Made by a program: the position numbers and the translations under genes. Positions 14,401 to 20,402 of a stretch of DNA of 20,402 nucleotides are shown in pieces. The stretch's first letter is position 1. Each line of letters begins with the position of its first letter. The stretch is from positions 1 to 20,402 of the IMG/VR virus record IMGVR_UViG_3300007523_000109. The stretch is one strand, 5' to 3'. Origin of the DNA: a virus. The notes under the pieces are model-generated. The model saw nothing but the letters and a program-made list of their open reading frames with translations. It was not told the origin of the DNA and ran no database searches.

Positions 14401-17168
14401 CAGGGCACGCTCATTCGGGGCGACGTGATAGCGTCTCGACCATGATTAGCTCCGACGACAGCATCAGGATGACCGCCGAGATCGGGCGAGGACTCGCCAA
14501 GTCCGAGTCCGCCGTTGCGGGGAAGTCCGCCGAGCTCGGCGCTTCGTGGGACCGACTCGTCGTACAGGTTGCGGAGATCGCCGCCGCTGGGTACATCGTT
14601 GATCCCTCGAAGGAGATCGCCGATCCGGCCGCTTACGACATTCTCACCGGCACCTACGCTGTCTGACCGGGGAACGATAGAGGGCTGACTGCCCTTGTTC
14701 TTGAACGACTCCCACGCCCCAGGATCGATCACGTTGTCGACTCCGTTCTTCTGTTCGAAGATGACCCTCGGCGTGGACGTCATGTCCCACACTCGGATCT
14801 CGTCGAAGAGCTTGAGCTTGACGGCCTGGGGCACGACATCGCTCACAGAGTTGTGAGTGTTCTCGATGTTCTCTGCCGGAACCTTTCGACCGGTTCGCTC
14901 GGCCCGATCGGTGGCCCGCTTGAACGCCTCGTCCTTTGAGATCGTGGCGTACTCGGCGATGACTCGGGCCCCTGACGCCCGGCCTGCAGCGACCTTGGCC
15001 TCAATCTTTGCGATCGACGAGTCGCCGGTCCCGTCAAGGATCGTGTCGTTGCCCGCAGCGAGAGACTCGGCGACCAGTCGAGACGCCATGTCTGACGATT
15101 CTTCGTGAGCGTAAGCGGCGGCGCTGGTGTCGCCCTTCTTCAGGCGGGCCTGGTACTCGGGCAGAGCGGCCTTGGCCTCGTCACTGTCAGACTTGACGGC
15201 GTTGTCGGTCTTGACGAGGCCGGTACTGAGGAGCGTGCCCTTGCCCGCACCGGATCCCCCGCCCATGATCGTGAGGGTCTTGTTGGCGCTCGGTGTGACC
15301 CCGGCCATCTGACCGCTGACGAACGGGTCGTGAACGTCCGATACGCGCCCGGCGCTGTACGTGCGTCGCCCGTCATCGCCGATCGTCGAGTTTGCGGCCT
15401 GAGAGTCGAAGCCGCCGCCCGTCGCACTACCTTTACGTCGACCGTGAACAGACTGCGGAGAGTGACCGCCGTGGCGCACGGCGCTGCGCTCGGGAACCAG
15501 CCACTCGTTGGCCTCGGAGAGCGCCTCAAGCGCCAGCAGGTCCACGTCTTCAGAGCCGTCAGCGAAGAGGGACTCACTGACGTCTTGACCATCGGAGTCG
15601 GTCGACACCCCGATGCTGATTATTTCCCGGCTCATCCCGTTGGACCTCCCATAGCTGTGGCGAGTAGTGACGTCGCCTGTTGATGATTTTCCTGAAGCGT
15701 ACGCTGCGTCGATTTCCGGCGTGGTGAAGTACTCGCCGGGGCCCAGCCCCTTGAGCACTTTGCCCTTGCCGCCACGCGACACGTCGAACCCGGCCGGGCG
15801 GCCGTGAGACTTCTGGTTGTGAGAACCGTGCCGAACGTCTATGACGTGCGGGTCGGCCAGGGTGTGAGCGCCCCTGATGTCGGCGTCCTCAGTGCCGGGC
15901 ATCCTCACCTGCTTGATCCAGTCGTGCTCGGCCTCGTCAATGTTGATGGTCACGGCGTTCTCCGAGCGGTTGGTGACGGCGAAGTCGACGAAGTTGGTCG
16001 GGCTATCGTACAGCACGACCTCGCGCTCAATAATTGAGCCGTTGCCCGACCACGTCGAGACGCCGTATATCTGTGACGCCGGGACGTCGATCGTGATTGT
16101 GCTGCCGCCGAACGAGGCCGCTACAGTCTTCGACTCTGACCACGAGCTGAGCGGGTTGGTCTTGATCGACACGTTCTGCCCGCCAACGTTTGAGATGGTC
16201 GACGATCCCGAGCCCCGGTACAGCGTGACCAGATCGGTCGGCTCGATGCCGCTCTTCGACATCACGCTGGCGGTCTGGCGCTGCGTCGCTTCGCGGACTG
16301 CGCTGAACGAAGTCGGCAACGTGTTGCGGAGAGCGGCGGCGCTGTTTAGGTGGCCCGAGGGGATCCAGCCCATCGAAACGGGAACGGTCAGTGACCCGTT
16401 GGGGGTGCTGGCCTTGAACGTCTTATCGCCGCGGTGCGCTGCGACCTCAAGCTGAGCGGCGACCGACACAGTGGACTGCGAGGAGAGGGCCCATGCGCTG
16501 TTGGTGTTGGAGATCAGTGCCGAGGCCGGGCTGACGCCTGTCGCTGCCTCCAGCCGGGCCGACAGCAACTTAACGTCGCCGACGGCCGGGAGCCCGGCCG
16601 TCTCGCGCTCGCCCTTGAACTCTCGCACGGCCTGGAACACGGCCTCTTTTGAGTCACGGTTGGCGGCGGCGGCGTCGACCTGGTCCGGTGACGAGAACGC
16701 GTTTACCGGTGGTGTGTTCTTCTGGCGGATGTTCATCTGCGTCTCAACGTCGGAGATCTGCATACGCACGCCGAGCGGAATCGAAGGCAGCGATCCGCCG
16801 ACGGGCAGCCCCGCTTCGTTGACCTCGGCGGCGGTTGCCGACGGGAGGCCGAAGTTGACCAATGCCTCGTTGGTAGCGCCGAGGTCGCCAAAGATCCGAC
16901 CGTACGGCTGAGCGTTCAGCTCGTCGGCGACCGCCTGCTTCTCTCGGTCGGACAGGCGGTTCGCCGTCTCGATCGAACCGGCCGACTTGACGTACCCACC
17001 GGCCAGTTCGCTAAGCAGCGGGTTGCCTCCGCCCGATCCTGCCCGGTAGGCACCCTCGCCCGTGAGCCCGTCGACCGGCACTCGGCCGCCGCCGCCGCCG
17101 CCGCGACCGTGAGACTTCTGGTCGTGAGAAGCGTGGCGAACGTCTATGACGTGCGGGTCGGCCGTCAC
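14400..17168 (-). CDS. Multidomain effector: ADP-ribosyltransferase-like plus zeta-toxin-like kinase (922 aa)
   Basis: The GTG (17166-17168) overlaps the portal stop (GTGA). Order: linker A, residues 4-22 (D-P-H-V-I-D-V-R-H-A-S-H-D-Q-K-S-H-G-R). Glycine run. Helical region to about 300. ADP-ribosyltransferase-like core with R318 (L-Y-R-G-S-G), S341-S-W-S344 followed by A-A-S-F-G, and E381-R-E383, the R-S-ExE triad. Linker B, 439-457. A ~105-residue unassigned part. Degenerate linker C, 564-578. A P-loop kinase with G-G-G-S-G-A-G-K643-G-T, S-D-S-D (660-663), L-P-E-Y and I-L-D-G-T-G-D, which is the zeta-toxin pattern (UDP-GlcNAc kinase family). Then a Gly/Ser-rich tail. Its place between portal and protease suggests a packaged protein. 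T4 Alt shows that phages inject ADP-ribosyltransferases. Targets and cleavage are unknown. The last ~75 codons overlap a plus-strand candidate frame. Confidence 0.85.
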   Translation of the reverse strand: MTADPHVIDVRHASHDQKSHGRGGGGGGRVPVDGLTGEGAYRAGSGGGNPLLSELAGGYVKSAGSIETANRLSDREKQAVADELNAQPYGRIFGDLGATNEALVNFGLPSATAAEVNEAGLPVGGSLPSIPLGVRMQISDVETQMNIRQKNTPPVNAFSSPDQVDAAAANRDSKEAVFQAVREFKGERETAGLPAVGDVKLLSARLEAATGVSPASALISNTNSAWALSSQSTVSVAAQLEVAAHRGDKTFKASTPNGSLTVPVSMGWIPSGHLNSAAALRNTLPTSFSAVREATQRQTASVMSKSGIEPTDLVTLYRGSGSSTISNVGGQNVSIKTNPLSSWSESKTVAASFGGSTITIDVPASQIYGVSTWSGNGSIIEREVVLYDSPTNFVDFAVTNRSENAVTINIDEAEHDWIKQVRMPGTEDADIRGAHTLADPHVIDVRHGSHNQKSHGRPAGFDVSRGGKGKVLKGLGPGEYFTTPEIDAAYASGKSSTGDVTTRHSYGRSNGMSREIISIGVSTDSDGQDVSESLFADGSEDVDLLALEALSEANEWLVPERSAVRHGGHSPQSVHGRRKGSATGGGFDSQAANSTIGDDGRRTYSAGRVSDVHDPFVSGQMAGVTPSANKTLTIMGGGSGAGKGTLLSTGLVKTDNAVKSDSDEAKAALPEYQARLKKGDTSAAAYAHEESSDMASRLVAESLAAGNDTILDGTGDSSIAKIEAKVAAGRASGARVIAEYATISKDEAFKRATDRAERTGRKVPAENIENTHNSVSDVVPQAVKLKLFDEIRVWDMTSTPRVIFEQKNGVDNVIDPGAWESFKNKGSQPSIVPRSDSVGAGENVVSGRIGDLLRGINDVPSGGDLRNLYDESVPRSAELGGLPRNGGLGLGESSPDLGGHPDAVVGANHGRDAITSPRMSVP
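14429..14434 (+). promoter_or_regulatory. Leaderless-type -10 box for the plus-strand candidate
   Basis: TAGCGT (TAnnnT form) ends 7 bases before ATG at 14442, the spacing of leaderless actinobacterial genes. No ribosome-binding site or -35 box is clear. It supports the nested plus-strand frame only weakly. Confidence 0.25.
14442..14666 (+). CDS. Candidate nested antisense gene (74 aa)
   Basis: This frame lies wholly inside the 3' end of the effector gene on the opposite strand, codon-aligned with it. By my hand count about 80% of its third codon positions are G or C, against about 62% for the minus-strand frame in the same stretch, whereas in this genome high G+C at third positions marks real genes. 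The product (M-I-S-S-D-D-S-I-R-M-T-A-E-I-G-R-G-L-A-K) looks like a soluble two- or three-helix protein with a Y-I-V-D-P-S-K-E-I end. The effector's sense sequence becomes Gly/Ser-rich and unstructured just where this frame ends. No family is recognised. An antitoxin of the kinase module is one idea, purely speculative. A shadow frame remains possible because both strands show the R-N-Y pattern. Confidence 0.35.
   Translation: MISSDDSIRMTAEIGRGLAKSESAVAGKSAELGASWDRLVVQVAEIAAAGYIVDPSKEIADPAAYDILTGTYAV
15799..15858. repeat. 60-bp direct repeat, copy 2
   Basis: It matches 17104-17163 at 56 of 60 positions and encodes linker B of the effector protein. The copies are 1305 bases apart, which is 435 codons, so recombination between them would remove the ADP-ribosyltransferase module without shifting the frame. 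Confidence 0.9.
17104..17163. repeat. 60-bp direct repeat, copy 1
   Basis: First copy of the linker-coding repeat, at the start of the effector gene (linker A). It differs from the other copy at four positions. It is followed in the gene by a run of GGC-type codons that gives six glycines. Confidence 0.9.
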
Positions 17169-18331
17169 GGGGCCCCCTCGTTGGGGTCGACCCCGGGATC
17201 CGCCGGTGCCTCGGGCGGCGGGTTCATCTCGTCCTTCTCGGCCTGGGTCAGCGGGCGAAGTTCTTCCAACTGGCGGACCTCGTCGACCGTGATGAACTTC
17301 TGCTCCAGACCGAGCTTGTAGGCGTCGTAGCGGCTCTTCGTGTCGCCGCGCAGCGTGCTGTTCACGTTGAACTTTACGAACTGCTTCCTCGGAAGGAGCT
17401 CACTGAACGCCTTCTCAAGACGCACGATCCACGGCATGAACGTGACCTGGACCCGGCGCACGTTGCGCTGGTCAAGGTTGGCGTAACTGATCGACGACCC
17501 ATCGATCGGGATGCCGAGGTCGGTCGGATCCAGCAGGAACAACTGACCAGCGATCTCGGCGGCCGAGTACTTGCGCGTCTGGAGGAACTGCATCTGCTCG
17601 GAGTTAACGCCGGTCTGTTTCCACGTACCGCCGTCGTCGATGACGCCGGGCATGCCCTTGCCTGATCGCGATCGCATCTTCTTCCACTGCATCGCCATGG
17701 CGCGCTTCGTGGCGGGCTGTGCGATGCGTGGGAGCTCGATGACGCCCGGCATGTTGCCGTCGGCGTTGAAGAAGTTCGATCCGAACTCCATGGCGGCGAG
17801 GCCGAGGCCGATCGTCTGGCGGGCGTGCTCGATCGGCGAGAGGCCGACGAGCTCACCGGGGAGCATCATGCCTGCTATGTGGAGAACGTTGGTGCGGACC
17901 CGGCCCTCAACGCGAATGACCTTGCGCCTACCCTCGGCGGTGACGGCCACCTTCTCGTCGGCGATCGGAATGAGCTCACGTAAGCGCCCATCAGAATCGA
18001 ACGTCAAAGCGATGTAGCTGTTGCCGTAGAGAAGCAGAGCGGTCAGCACCTGCGAAACAAACGACAACCAATCGAGATCGTTCGACGGACGATAGAGCCA
18101 CAGCGGCGGCTCGGTAGCTACGCGCTCCTCGCCCTGCTGCCGGTATGTGTCGATCGGCATCGTGGCGATCGACTCAGAGATCATACGCACCGAGCCGTGC
18201 ACGGCCATGAGCTGCATGGCGGTCGTCGCCGTGACGGCCATGCCCGACGCAACGTCGTCGGATCCGTCGGTGAACCACGACCAGGTCGTGCTCCTCTCTT
18301 CGGGTTGATCGGTTCTGCGTAGGCCCAGCAT
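17165..18331 (-). CDS. Portal protein, HK97 gp3-like (388 aa)
   Basis: The frame is open further upstream, but I use ATG 18329-18331: it has GGAGA about 8 bases before it, shares one base with the stop of the preceding microprotein, and begins M-L-G-L-R-R-T-D, whereas the extra upstream residues are Arg-rich antisense-like sequence. Family features include V-H-G-S-V-R-M-I-S-E-S-I-A-T-M-P near residue 45, L-L-L-Y-G-N-S-Y-I-A-L near 100, F-F-N-A-D-G-N-M-P-G-V-I, and Q-F-L-Q-T-R-K-Y-S-A-A-E-I-A. The C-terminal tail is Pro/Glu-rich (N-P-P-P-E-A-P-A-D-P-G). The portal is a dodecameric ring at one vertex that carries terminase, DNA and the adaptor. The next gene begins in a GTGA overlap. Confidence 0.95.
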   Translation of the reverse strand: MLGLRRTDQPEERSTTWSWFTDGSDDVASGMAVTATTAMQLMAVHGSVRMISESIATMPIDTYRQQGEERVATEPPLWLYRPSNDLDWLSFVSQVLTALLLYGNSYIALTFDSDGRLRELIPIADEKVAVTAEGRRKVIRVEGRVRTNVLHIAGMMLPGELVGLSPIEHARQTIGLGLAAMEFGSNFFNADGNMPGVIELPRIAQPATKRAMAMQWKKMRSRSGKGMPGVIDDGGTWKQTGVNSEQMQFLQTRKYSAAEIAGQLFLLDPTDLGIPIDGSSISYANLDQRNVRRVQVTFMPWIVRLEKAFSELLPRKQFVKFNVNSTLRGDTKSRYDAYKLGLEQKFITVDEVRQLEELRPLTQAEKDEMNPPPEAPADPGVDPNEGAP

Positions 18332-18468
18332 CAGCGCGTCTCCATCGCAAGACCGGCGTACACCAGTGCCAGTGATAGTCCGATCATCCCGCCGCCGACA
18401 TCGGCGACTAGGAACCCACTCACGGGCAGACCGATCAGGCCGAGGGCCTGCAACAGTGCTCCGGTCAT
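18331..18468 (-). CDS. Membrane microprotein between terminase and portal (45 aa)
   Basis: A short gene filling the gap between large terminase and portal. ATG (18466-18468) overlaps the terminase TGA (ATGA), and its TGA shares one base with the portal ATG (TGATG). The product is M-T-G-A-L-L-Q-A-L-G-L-I-G-L-P-V-S-G-F, then a polar turn D-V-G-G-G and a second hydrophobic stretch I-G-L-S-L-A-L-V-Y-A-G-L-A, ending M-E-T-R. This gives two short hydrophobic segments around a Gly-rich turn, a possible membrane hairpin. It has no recognised family. Small membrane proteins in this position occur in actinophages without known function. Coupling on both sides supports its reality. Confidence 0.8.
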   Translation of the reverse strand: MTGALLQALGLIGLPVSGFLVADVGGGMIGLSLALVYAGLAMETR

Positions 18469-19934
18469 TCGTCATCCTCCAGCCAGTCGTCCAGCGACGT
18501 CACGCCGCCGAGGTACTCGGTGGCTTCACTTAGGGTATCAAGACGGCCGTGTGCCATAGTGGACGTCGTCAAAGGTGTTATATCGATCTCGCTCGACCTT
18601 CGGCTCCAGTACTGCCCGCCGTCGCTGTGATTCTTGAGCTTCACAGCGGCCAACGCCAACCGGATATTCGGATCTCCTCGGTGCCGGAGCTGCGGTGCCT
18701 CCCCGCGTGTAGCGTCGATGAACCGACCGGTGGCGGCCGTGTAGTCGGCCGTCGACATGACGTCAACCGGGATCGGTGGCACGGCGGCAGCGAATGAGTC
18801 GATGAACGCACCGGCCGGACTACCCGCCACAATAATGATGGACGTCTTGTGACCCTCAGCGAGCTCACGCGCACGGGCGAGTACCCAGTCCGTTCCAGGG
18901 CGGCGATCTCTGACCGCAACATGGCGGAGGCCATCGCTGCGGTGACCAGAGATACCGAACGTCGACCACTGCCGATCAGGTGAGACGTCGAGCGCCAGGC
19001 GGACACCCTCGTCGACCGCCATCGATTTACCATCGGTCAGAGTCTCCCACACGTCGAGAGGGATCGGAACGTCAGCCTGAACGCCCTCGTCCTCGGGGAC
19101 ACCGAGGTGCTCTCTTGCGAACTCGGCGGGGTCGAGCGTGGCGAACGCCATCTCGATGAGGTCGGGGTCGATGATGAGGCCGAGAGACGGGTTGGCCCGG
19201 CACCACGACGAGCGGTCCGACGGCGTGACGTCGGCGTCGTTGCCCCATTCGTAATACAGCAAGCGGCCGCCCTCGTGGGCCCGGCCTCGGTTCATCACCT
19301 TTCGGAGAACGGGAGAATCCTTGTGCGGTGCCGACGAGGTGTACCAGATCGACGGATTCTCTCGGGCCATCATGGTCGGCAGAACGGCACCCATAGTCAC
19401 GTTCGACAGAACGAACGACTCGTCGAGGTAAAGCGTGTCGGAGCTGAACCCGCGACCGCTCGTTCCGTTGCGAGCGAGAAACTTGAGGCGTGATCCGTTC
19501 CTGAGCATGATCCCCTGGTCGCCCGCACCCGTTCGAATGATCTTGACGTCCTTCATCAACATGCGAGACCCCTCGACAAGCGACTTGATACGCAGGAAGT
19601 GCTCCATGGCGGTTTTGTACTCGTGCGCCGTGTGGATCTGCAACGGCTCGTTCAAGACAAAGAGGCCGATGAGCTGGCGCGCCTCAAGGATCGAGCCCTT
19701 CCCGTTCTGACGGGCCACGACGAGGCCCGTCTCGGTGGCGGCGAACTTGGTCGGGTCGCTCGCTCGGACCTTGATCGAGTCGACGAGAACGTCGAGCTGC
19801 CAGTCAAAGAGATGGAGCCCGCACATCTCGACGAGGTCGAGTGCGGCGTCGGTGAGCGGGTTACGAACTGCGTCGACTGGACTGTGCTTGGCGCTCGGTT
19901 CTTGACTTCCGAGCAGCGGCGAGAGCGTCTGCAA
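18465..19934 (-). CDS. terL: Large terminase subunit (489 aa)
   Basis: Start is TTG (19932-19934), chosen because AAGGAG lies 8 bases upstream and residues before L-T-D-A-A-L-D-L-V-E-M-C-G-L are needed. The ATPase part holds G-L-H-L-F-D-W-Q, the Walker A loop A74-R-Q-N-G-K79-G-S, Walker B in L-Y-L-D171-E172, and R-N-G-S-R-L-K-F-L-A-R. The C-terminal part begins near residue 310 with V-R-L-A-L-D-V-S-P-D, the first acidic residue of the RNase H-like nuclease, and continues to D-I-T-P-L-T-T-S-T-M-A-H. The enzyme packages DNA through the portal and cuts the concatemer. The Q-N-G-K-G loop is typical of actinobacteriophage terminases. It overlaps the small-subunit gene by about 74 bases and the microprotein gene by four. 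Confidence 0.95.
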   Translation of the reverse strand: MQTLSPLLGSQEPSAKHSPVDAVRNPLTDAALDLVEMCGLHLFDWQLDVLVDSIKVRASDPTKFAATETGLVVARQNGKGSILEARQLIGLFVLNEPLQIHTAHEYKTAMEHFLRIKSLVEGSRMLMKDVKIIRTGAGDQGIMLRNGSRLKFLARNGTSGRGFSSDTLYLDESFVLSNVTMGAVLPTMMARENPSIWYTSSAPHKDSPVLRKVMNRGRAHEGGRLLYYEWGNDADVTPSDRSSWCRANPSLGLIIDPDLIEMAFATLDPAEFAREHLGVPEDEGVQADVPIPLDVWETLTDGKSMAVDEGVRLALDVSPDRQWSTFGISGHRSDGLRHVAVRDRRPGTDWVLARARELAEGHKTSIIIVAGSPAGAFIDSFAAAVPPIPVDVMSTADYTAATGRFIDATRGEAPQLRHRGDPNIRLALAAVKLKNHSDGGQYWSRRSSEIDITPLTTSTMAHGRLDTLSEATEYLGGVTSLDDWLEDDE

Positions 19935-20199
19935 GTGTCGGCTCCTTCACGGTTTCGGCCGTGCTCGCTCGGTCTAGCTGGGCGATGGCCTGGATGGTCT
20001 TAACGAGCTGCCCAGCGATCGCACCGACGCCCAGCTTCTGAGTGCCGACCGCCGTCTCTGCGTCGAGGTGAACCCACATGGACTCACGAACCCGAACGAG
20101 CTCGGCACGCTCGTCGAGCTCGTAACCGGCCTCGGCGAGGGCGGCGTTGACTTGGTCACGAAGTCGTACCAGGGCCTCAACGGTGGCGGGGAGCTTCAT
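19861..20199 (-). CDS. Putative small terminase subunit (112 aa)
   Basis: First gene of the operon. I use ATG 20197-20199; a GTG 12 codons upstream (20233-20235) would give 124 residues but has no ribosome-binding site and would include a -10-like box in the coding region. The protein is helical: M-K-L-P-A-T-V-E-A-L-V-R-L-R-D-Q-V-N-A-A-L-A, then a middle helix (G-A-I-A-G-Q-L-V-K-T-I-Q-A-I-A-Q-L), and a basic end R-K-S-R-T-E-R-Q-A-Q-S-S-R-R. Position right before the large terminase, with an overlap and RBS inside this gene, supports a small-subunit role (DNA recognition). I see no clear helix-turn-helix, so another packaging-related or regulatory role is possible. Confidence 0.6.
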   Translation of the reverse strand: MKLPATVEALVRLRDQVNAALAEAGYELDERAELVRVRESMWVHLDAETAVGTQKLGVGAIAGQLVKTIQAIAQLDRASTAETVKEPTLADALAAARKSRTERQAQSSRRSS

Positions 20200-20207
20200 G
20201 CGGTCAA

Positions 20208-20213
20208 ATAGTA
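20208..20213 (-). promoter_or_regulatory. Leaderless-type -10 box for the structural operon
   Basis: TACTAT on the minus strand ends 8 bases before ATG 20199. No ribosome-binding site lies between, so a leaderless transcript is likely in an actinobacterial host. A -35 match is weak. This may be the late-operon promoter. Confidence 0.4.
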
Positions 20214-20235
20214 GCGTACTCAGCGATACACGCAC

Positions 20236-20402
20236 ATACCGTGACGAATCTTGGTCGTATCTGCCGATATCCGGCCGTATTGAGAATGACCTCTCTACGT
20301 GAGGTTTTCTGTACCGCTGAAGGTCACTTTCTGAGGCGTTACGACCTCGGGAAAGCCATATATCACAAGGGTTTCCGGGGACTCATAAGAATACGTAATC
20401 CA
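20236..20402. other. Upstream non-coding region
   Basis: I see no gene in this 167-base end of the window. On the minus strand there is a short inverted repeat, ACCTC...GAGGT around a 7-base loop (about 20288-20304), which could be an operator or the end of a preceding unit. The region is richer in A and T than the genes. It probably holds the control region of the operon. Confidence 0.5.

Noticed and set aside
15105-15683. A 192-residue plus-strand frame opposite the kinase module
   Set aside because: No start signal and no recognisable protein pattern, and the minus frame carries the P-loop motif.
18332-18475. N-terminal extension of the portal by 48 residues
   Set aside because: It is Arg-rich, overlaps the microprotein gene entirely, and the internal ATG has a better ribosome-binding site and junction.
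1-20402. tRNA genes, CRISPR arrays, insertion sequences, integrase and attachment sites
   Set aside because: I looked for cloverleaf-like segments, regular repeats, transposase motifs and integrase motifs and saw none; the only sizeable repeat found is the 60-bp pair in the effector gene.

Overview
The window is a late structural (morphogenesis) segment of a tailed double-stranded DNA phage or prophage with a long non-contractile tail. Every gene I fully accept lies on the minus strand, so the operon reads from right to left. The GC-rich coding, GTG/TTG starts, leaderless-looking start sites, HK97-type head genes and a terminase with an R-Q-N-G-K-G Walker A loop all fit a phage of an actinobacterium. 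I cannot name the host, and no integrase, repressor, lysis or replication gene is present to decide between temperate and lytic.

Head region (20.2-12.2 kb): putative small terminase, large terminase (TTG start with a strong RBS), a 45-residue membrane microprotein, HK97 portal, a very large 922-residue multidomain protein, S78-type prohead protease and HK97-fold major capsid protein. The capsid gene is followed by two strong hairpins. The 922-residue protein is the most unusual gene. It joins an ADP-ribosyltransferase-like module (R318, S341-S344, E381-E383) to a zeta-toxin/P-loop kinase-like module (Walker A around K643). The modules are separated by a recurring H-x-x-H-x-Q-K-S-H-G-R linker. 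The first two linker copies lie in a 60-bp, 93%-identical direct repeat that frames the ADP-ribosyltransferase module exactly in phase. Its place between portal and protease suggests a virion-packaged, possibly injected or proteolytically divided effector.

Accessory region (12.1-8.6 kb): a tightly coupled cassette of five genes between the capsid gene and the connector genes. It holds a 54-residue protein, a two-domain GT4+GT2 glycosyltransferase, a 50-residue Cys4 zinc-finger microprotein, a GT17-like glycosyltransferase and a class I methyltransferase. It probably makes and modifies a glycan on the virion or on host surface polymers.

Connector and tail region (8.6 kb to the left edge): head-tail adaptor, tail-terminator-like protein, two paralogous tail tube proteins (one with an extra C-terminal Ig-like domain), an HK97 gp10-like protein in an unusual place, a tail assembly chaperone with a possible +1 frameshift at a GGGG run, a 1206-residue tape measure, a small distal-tail-like protein, a 374-residue minor tail/hub-like protein, a 70-residue beta-rich protein, and the start of a propeller-like protein cut by the window edge. 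Most adjacent genes overlap by 1-4 bases (ATGA, GTGA, TAATG, TGATG), so translation is probably coupled along the operon.

One plus-strand reading frame (14442-14666), nested in the 3' end of the effector gene, has better codon statistics than the sense frame it overlaps and a leaderless-type -10 box. It is reported as a candidate only.
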